From NCBI GenBank assembly GCA_944472135.2, contig OX235264.1, positions 119,999,809 to 120,063,808 on the forward strand: 64,000 nt of DNA, given 5' to 3'. Position 1 is the stretch's first letter. Each line of letters starts with the position of its first letter. The stretch is from Trichobilharzia regenti. Lineage: Eukaryota; Platyhelminthes; Trematoda; Strigeidida; Schistosomatidae. The notes beneath the pieces were generated by a model, which made no database searches, was not told where the DNA came from, and worked only from the letters and a program-made list of their open reading frames with translations. The position numbers and the translations under genes are program-made. Positions 57,640 to 64,000 of the stretch are shown piece after piece.

Positions 57640-58640
57640 GATTGATATTCACACACACAACTGCAAAAAATACTACATTGGCCAAAGTGGACTACCCTCC
57701 TCTTTGTCTACGTATTTATTAACATAAACTATCTGTCGAAAGACATGACATCCACTCCTTCGGTCATATTGCCTCACTGTATATAGACAACCACGGACAT
57801 CAATTCGACTGAAACAACCAGTGTTCAAATAATAGACAGAGGAAAAACTCCAACAGTGCTAGAGAATTTTTAGAAGCCAACTTGGTATTCCAGTGAATCA
57901 TCAATCAATAGACACATCGAGATAGAAAAAAAATTTACCAAACGATAGGAAGGAAATCTCACACACACACACAAAAAGGTCAAAGTTTAAGTCAAAGAAA
58001 CAATCAATTTTTGATTGGACACTAGTAACTAGCTTGACGTGTCTAGTCCTTTCTTTGGTGCAGACTGAATTCTATCAGTTAGTCAGGTTTTGCAATGTTG
58101 CCACCGTGATGTCGAGCTACCTAGAATGGTGGCCACATTGGAAAATCTGACTGATAAGATTTAGTCTGCACCAAAGAAAGGACTACACATGTCATACTAG
58201 TTACTAATGTCCAATCAAAATACCTACTACAGTCCTACAGGAGGTCAGTCGCGAGCCCGAATAGCTCAGCGTTAGCGTCTCTGACAACAGCACTCAATAG
58301 GTGACGCGCGTTTTAATCTCAGAAGGGATAAGAGTTCTTTCAAGATTGCAGATACGTATTGCTGATGAGTGCCAACTAGCACGAAACCTGCCGCATGCCT
58401 CAAACTATTTAAGGAATCAATTCCAACACAAGTAGCCTAGAAGGTGTGAAAACACACACAAAACAGTCAGGTTCATCCGAGGTCACTATCAGGAGAGATG
58501 ACTAATAAACTCGTGGAGAAATCTTAAAGCTCACTTCAATTCAAACTGAAGTATGAGCTGAAGATGTTGCCTAGTAAATAGGGCAATGAAAGCTTTGCGA
58601 ATTAACTATCGAACTCAGAGAACGCAATCACACCAAAAAA
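57640..58640 (+). pseudogene. Decayed Penelope-like element, nuclease end, interrupted
   Basis: TACATTGGCCAAAGTGGACT and CACGGACATCAATTCGACTG correspond to the nuclease codons of the intact PLE at 49020-49150, with several indels. It is interrupted at AATCAATT by a 405-bp insertion (58010-58414). It resumes at CCAACACAAGTAGCCTAG and runs to the 3' end, including a degraded hammerhead (58546-58590, CTGAAGA...GAAAGC). Confidence 0.8.
58010..58414. mobile_element. 405-bp insertion with inverted repeats and a tRNA-like head
   Basis: Flanked by the 8-bp direct repeat AATCAATT (58002-58009, 58415-58422). The first 211 bp (58010-58220) carry long terminal inverted repeats: TTGATTGGACACTAGTAACT at the left and the matching AGTTACTAATGTCCAATCAA at the right. 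The rest (58250-58330) contains ATAGCTCAGCGTTAGC, like a tRNA A-box, and a weak B-box. It could be a non-autonomous element; no transposase frame is present. Confidence 0.7.
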
Positions 58641-60376
58641 GACATTAGAAAGAAGAGAAGATCTTTTGAATGATCTTTTCGGTGATTTCATTCTCAAAAG
58701 CTGTACAATCGCATTTATATAGGTTATTTTAACATGGATAGAATTATTATTTGTTTAATTTCACACAGTAACGAAGGTGATAATAATTTTCAACTTGATA
58801 TGATAGTTTGAAGGTACGAATAGAGATTACAAGGGGCTTAGAGACAAGATTTCATAGGATTAGAAAATAGTTACAACGTATGCAAAAAATTAATATTTGA
58901 TAACTGGAGAAGTAATTTTAAAGGCGAATCGAAGGTGATAATTATTTTCAACTTGATATGAATTACAAGAGGTTTAGAAACGCAGGGATAGGACGAACTA
59001 CAGGTGTGAACAAAATGAGCATGGAAACAAATTGAAATCAAAATTTTCAACTTGACATGTTAGTTAGGAGGTATGAATGTAGATTACAAGAGGCATAGAA
59101 ACAAAAAGAATTACACAGGATTAGAATATAATTGAAAAATGGTTATTCTAAACGGATTACAAGTGTGATCAGGAGGAGCATGGAAACAAACTTAAAATAA
59201 CTGTTTTTTTATAGCTGAAAAAAAATTAGGTGGATTAAACGAAGATTGAGGGACTAAGAATCAGACACACAGCGAAAGAAAAGTGCTCTAAAGGAAAAAA
59301 ATAAGAACGAAAACAGACGAGGAAGAGAAAAAAAGACGGAAACAAAGGGAACATACCAAGCTAGGTCCATGGTAGTTGTAGAGGTTGGACTAACTTCTTT
59401 TTAACACACAGCTCCGGCTTCTCGATGCATATTGCGAAGGCTTTTGATGTACAAAGAAGTCGGAAACATATTGTTCTTGGTAGGTTTCTGTTGACTTTGT
59501 AAATCACTTTCAAAGAATCGGTTGGGATTTTGTGGGAGGTGTTGACCAGATGTTCAATGTCTGAATCTTAGTCCCTCAATCTTCGTTTAATCCACCTAAT
59601 TTTTTTTCAGCTATAAGAAAACAGTTATTTTAAGTTTGTTTCCATGCTTTTCCCTGTTCACATATATAATTCGTTTAAAAATTAAGTATTTTACAATTAT
59701 GTCTTAATATTGTGCAATTTTTGTGTTTCTAAGGCTTTTGTAATCTATATTCACACGTCCTAACTTTCATTTCAGGCTCAAATTAGTTTTTCAGTTATAA
59801 AACTGGTTATTTCAATTTGGTTTCCATGCTCCTCCTGATCACACTTGTAATCCGTTTAGAATAACCATATTACATTTATATTCTAATCCTGTGTAATTCT
59901 TTTTGTTTCTATGCCTCTTGTAATCTACATTCATACCTCCTAACTAACATGTCAAGTTGAAAATTTTGATTTCAATTTGTTTCCATGCTCATTTTGTTCA
60001 CACCTGTAGTTCGTCCTATCCCTGCGTTTCTAAACCTCTTGTAATTCATATCAAGTCGAAAATAATTATCACCTTCGATTCGCCTTTAAAATTACTTCTC
60101 CAGTTATCAAATATTAAGTTTTTGCATACGTTGTAACTATTTTCTAATCCTATGCAATCTTGTCTCTAAGCCTCTTGTAATCTATATTCGTACCTTCAAA
60201 CTATCATATCAAGTTGAAAATTATCATCACCTTCGTTACTATGTGAAATTAAACAAATAATAATTCTATCCATGTTAAAATAATCTATATAAATGCGATT
60301 GTACAGCTTTTGAGAATGAAATCACCGAAAAGATCTTCATCTTTGCTGAACTTCTTGTTCTTTTCTTTCTAATGTC
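58641..60376. repeat. Large inverted repeat, arms 627 and 818 bp
   Basis: Left arm 58641-59267 and right arm 59559-60376 are reverse complements, with outer ends GACATTAG / CTAATGTC and inner ends TCAGACA / TGTCTGA. The right arm is longer because of extra internal repeat sequence. Arms contain degenerate blocks such as AATTTTCAACTTGAT and GATTACAAGAGG. The 291-bp centre holds a minus-strand PLE C-terminal scrap (59370-59550). No gene lies within; a 61-codon minus frame (60275-60460) is incidental. Confidence 0.9.
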
Positions 60377-60460
60377 CATATGGGTATTTTCCAAGAACTT
60401 AAAAACGATATTCACACATCCGTGTACTGATGGATAGTTCGGGATATCTTCTTCAGACAA

Positions 60461-61475
60461 GAAGCAAGGCGAAGATCTCTATTGTTCCTGTCTGGAACAG
60501 ACATAAACACACGCACTTAAGGAATGTATATACCCTCCGCATATTGACGTCTAACTTTTGAGCACAATAATGAAATCGAATGAGTGGTTTAAGTGAAGAG
60601 TCTTCACTTATGATTTTGCTTTTGCTGATAAATGTAAGTTAAAAATTAAACAGCTGACACATCAAACTTTGTCACTTATGCCCGTCAATCCAATCAGTCA
60701 ATAAAACAGTTTAAAAAGACTTATAAAATCTGATTATGATAATTGATCAATAATTCGATAGAAAAAAGGACATAAAAATAATTGATATTTTATTTAGGAT
60801 AAATGTTCTGATATTTTTTGATAGATGGGATGAACGTTTCATCCCGTTTGCGACTTATCCACTGCGTGTAACAGTAATCCCTACTAAGATATGAACCGGT
60901 GGTTAACCATCGGACGAAAATAGAGTTATATAATGTGATAACTCATCCCCGTTGTATAAGAAGTGGTTGCTGTGACCAAGGTGATGTGATTTTAAACACT
61001 TTGACGTTTCGAATGTTAGTTACTTGGTTCGAGTCTTAGTGGGAATGCAGGTACAACCGGTGATGAGGCTTAAGTAGACCGAAATCAGTATCCTGGATTC
61101 CACTGCTAGTTACCTTTAAATAGGTAATACTGATATCAACCCTTAGAAATCGTTTAAACGTCAGTATTATTAGCCAGGATATGAACAGAAGTCAAACATT
61201 TTGGTTTAAACAAACCAGTGGAAAGAATTGAGCTTGACTTATACGAAAATATAAGTGTTATGTTTTCACGAAATGTATTTTTTAGTTTTTACGATTTGTG
61301 AGGCTTTTGGAGTAATTTCAGTTATTAAATCTTCGGGCAGGAACCAATATCAGTTAGATAGATGACTGAAAACTAAGATGCACTGAACAGCTGTTTGGTC
61401 CGATTTCAGGAGTCTTCAGTAGTGTGTACCGAAACCCACACCAAGAATTGAATGGTACGGTTAATGTATTTTAAT
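60461..61475. other. Non-coding, no recognisable element
   Basis: No frames or repeat matches. Moderately AT-rich with scattered short repeats. Confidence 0.45.
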
Positions 61476-61479
61476 TTTT

Positions 61480-61668
61480 ATTTTTGATTACAGCTTGATT
61501 TCACACCGTATTTTTGGTACAAGTATGGAATTTTCAGCGTGGATATCGGTAGCCCAAATTTCCCAGGCCAACCATAGATATCAGTGTGCGTCGGTGAGGG
61601 CTCGAACCCCGGACCATGTGCATGGTCGGCGAGAGTCCTAACCACTGTGCCACCGACGCTCCACACGA
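61480..61668 (-). mobile_element. Second SINE family with tRNA-like head (copy 2)
   Basis: On the minus strand it starts GCGTCGG and closes with CCGACGC, giving a complete 7-bp acceptor stem around A-box TGGCACAGTGG and B-box GGTTCGAGCCC. The anticodon arm GACCATG/CATGGTC is a perfect stem with almost no loop, so it is not a standard tRNA. The 3' body matches copy 1 at 38030-38150. Of the two copies, this has the better-kept tRNA-like part. Confidence 0.85.
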
Positions 61669-61699
61669 GCAAGTGAACTGGTGCATGCATGTTGAAGTG

Positions 61700-62121
61700 G
61701 CTCAGTTTTATAGCTTGTCTTTCACTGAGAGATTTCGAAAGTCGTCTATGGAGAAGTTCTCCTCCGGTATCAAATTCAGGGTTCAGTAGAAGTGTAGTGA
61801 GAGCTGGCTGCTACCCAAATTGGTATGACGTCAATGTGTACTTCCCCAATATTGGTAGTGAAAAATATAAGAACAAAGACTGCTTCAACAACCAACCACA
61901 GCAGACCTTGCGTAGGCGGATACAATTTGGAGATAGATGATCTGACATTCAAGAAAGAGCCAGAAAGAGATGAAAGGATAACGTTCAGCGAAAAACCACC
62001 AGTCAGAAAATTGTGTTTTTCTGCTAACAATAATCTATAATAATGTACATGAAAATCTATGAATATGTGTTGATTTCCTTAATAAACGATCTGTTGCCTG
62101 GCCCTTGTCTTCTGTTGTTAC
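61700..62121 (+). repeat. LTR-like dispersed repeat, copy 2
   Basis: 61880-62121 aligns with 45410-45607, ending in GTTGCCTGGCCCTTGTCTTC and TTGTTACAA. The upstream part (61700-61870) has an 83-codon frame with no known domain. Confidence 0.4.
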
Positions 62122-62960
62122 AAATGCATCTGTTTGGGGGTGACTTGAATCTTTTCAAACATTTCCTTTGATTTTAGATTCTTGTCTATGCATATTGGCG
62201 GGAATTCATCTTCCATCAAGATACCAGGGGTGGGGGATTTCGCACTTCTTTGTCAATTGACTTCTCAGTGCAGATTTTGCGGTTCCTCAAGGAAGGGGAG
62301 TACATTACGTTTCTCTTTTTTACTTAGAGGCACACATCTTTGAGAGTCCCATGTAGGCTTCTTGTAGATGGATCTCCTCAGAGTGTTGTCAGGATTCCGT
62401 TTCAACTGAACATCCAGAAAATGAAACATTAAGTCAGACTCAACTTCCAGAGTGAAGTCACTACTTGGCATTATTGAAGGTTCGATGTAAGCTTTTTAGA
62501 TCATAATTCCATCACAAATAATGAAAGCATCATCGACCTATCTCTTGTAGACATGAAGCTCATCGATAGTTGATGATAAGGAGTTATTTTCTACGCTAGT
62601 TACGAAGCTGTCGGCCATGACGGGGTCCTAAAGGCGAACCCATTGCCACTCCATCTATTTTTCTGTTCATTTCGTTGTTGAGACTGTATCCTATCCTCCT
62701 CTTTACTACACTTCGTAATTTGATTAAATGAACCTTTAATCCAAAATAATTCTAGGACTTTCTCCCACACTTACTATAAATACACGAATCTATATCTATA
62801 TAGTTGATGACTTCGTCGACAATAAAATTTTCATCACTGTAATCGTCTTTTTAATAATACCTACATAATTCAAATGGGTAATCTTGTTTCATCTTCGAGT
62901 GGAACCGATCATCTGTTTTTTGAAATGTTGAAGTTTTATCCACTAGCCCACTAGGCCAAA
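62122..62960 (-). pseudogene. Penelope-like element RT fragment, minus strand
   Basis: 62265-62471 carries FHFLDVQLKRNPDN and IYKKPTWDSQR, the region after the catalytic loop. Upstream on the minus strand, motif B reads GVAMGSPLGPVMADSF (62603-62650), and motif C is interrupted: a TAG stop replaces the tyrosine of YVDD (about 62540-62555). The element is dead but keeps recognisable motifs. It is related to 44605-45160. Confidence 0.75.
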
Positions 62961-63375
62961 TAAACCACCTCTTATGAAATGGATATCAGTTATTCTTTCT
63001 TCAAGGTAATTCGCGCATCCCATTGATTGATTATGAGGGATAAAAAGGCTCAGTCTCCGTTGACAGATTGGTTCCTACTGTGGAGGCATAACTGCATCTT
63101 CAGCGAGTAATGATATTCACACTGAAATTGAAACAATTCAAAGTTGAAGATAGATACTGGTTAAAACTGTTAGTGGGAACACTCGTAACTCACTGTAAAT
63201 GTAGGTACATCCAGAGAGCGAATCTAAAAAAGGATTGAATTCCCGTTCTAAATTCTATTGCCAGCTACCCTTGACCAAATAGCTTCGTACTTAGTCTTTA
63301 AAGATCCTTAAAGTCAGACGAATGGTCTCATATGACATTGCAGAACACTTCAAATCAACTGTTTTGAATTGTTGC
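62961..63375. other. Non-coding
   Basis: No frame or repeat match that I can support. Confidence 0.4.
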
Positions 63376-63377
63376 TT

Positions 63378-64000
63378 CGACTACATTGAAAGCAACTTAA
63401 AGAATTGAAATCAAATGAAAACCTAATAATAACTCGACCAGACAAAGGTCCTGTAATTGTTCTGTACAACAAGTCAGACTGTGTGAAGAAACTCGTGTTA
63501 ATTCTATCTGATGTCAAGAAGTTTCAAAAACAGACGATGCAAAAAGATCCAACTGAACAGGCGGAGCTACAGCTAACCAAATCATTGAAAAAAATGAAAG
63601 ATGAATTGATTATTAATCCAGAACTATATGAAAAAGTTCTCCCATCTGTTTCTACATCGTGACGAATATATGCACTACCCAAAGTGTACAAAAAGGACGT
63701 CTCACTCCGTTCAACATTAGATAGGTTTAATTTGCCATATCACCTAATCCCGAAGTGGCTGATAGAAATTCTTGGACCAGTGAAAGAAATGTTTTCGAGA
63801 TACAACCTCCGTGACATAGTCGATTTCAATGATTAAATTAAAAATGTCAACCTCGCAAATAAAAAGATGATCTCCCTAGACGTCGTCTCTTTCTTCACCA
63901 ATGTTCTACTGACAGAAACTATATGTTTTCTGTTGGACTTCACCCAATGCGACAGCATAGATGTTGGCATACCGATTCATTATCTATTGAGATGTTACTA
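63378..64000 (+). pseudogene. Penelope-like element RT N-terminal part, runs off the window
   Basis: 63405-63662 (85 codons) contains NLIITRPDKGPVIVLYNKSD, the conserved N-terminal PLE motif. After a stop at 63660 the frame continues with RIYALPKVYKKD, then, after another stop near 63835, with motif A SLDVVSFFTNVLL at about 63874-63912. Further motifs would lie beyond 64000. At least two stops inside, so probably inactive. Confidence 0.8.

Overview
The window looks like transposon-rich, AT-rich DNA from a schistosome-type blood fluke. The signs are tRNA-headed SINEs carrying a hammerhead ribozyme (as in the schistosome SM-alpha family), a CR1-like non-LTR element, RTE-like 3' ends, and many Penelope-like elements (PLEs, reverse transcriptase plus GIY-YIG nuclease). 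I recognise no host protein-coding gene. Species assignment is inference, since no search was run.

Layout. 1-2907: AT-rich DNA, a 5'-truncated PLE with inverted terminal repeats (about 1020-2330) and the apparent 3' end of a CR1-like element. 2908-25486: one tandem array, 57.3 copies of a 394-bp unit, a third of the window. Each unit is a SINE-like monomer with a tRNA-like RNA polymerase III head followed directly by a hammerhead fold. 25487-28226: the rest of a CR1-like element with a 711-codon open frame on the minus strand; the array seems to sit in its 3' untranslated part. 28219-46800: SINE copies, RTE 3' fragments on both strands and broken PLEs, often nested. 46805-49640: the best-preserved mobile gene, a PLE with intact RT and GIY-YIG motifs, inserted into an older PLE with a 13-bp target duplication. 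49775-57600: a second PLE with inverted ends, a nearly perfect palindrome, a decayed CR1-like copy and another PLE. 57640-64000: a decayed PLE carrying a 405-bp insertion, a 1.7-kb inverted repeat, a second tRNA-SINE family, and two PLE pieces, one running off the window.

How it fits together. RT-encoding elements (CR1-, RTE- and PLE-like) supply reverse transcription, and the SINEs depend on such enzymes. Two different hammerheads occur: one in the SINE/satellite and one at the 3' end of the intact PLE, where it overlaps the stop codon. All SINE/satellite hammerheads examined carry core or stem changes expected to weaken them; the PLE one keeps its core. The most notable object is the homogeneous ribozyme-tRNA satellite.
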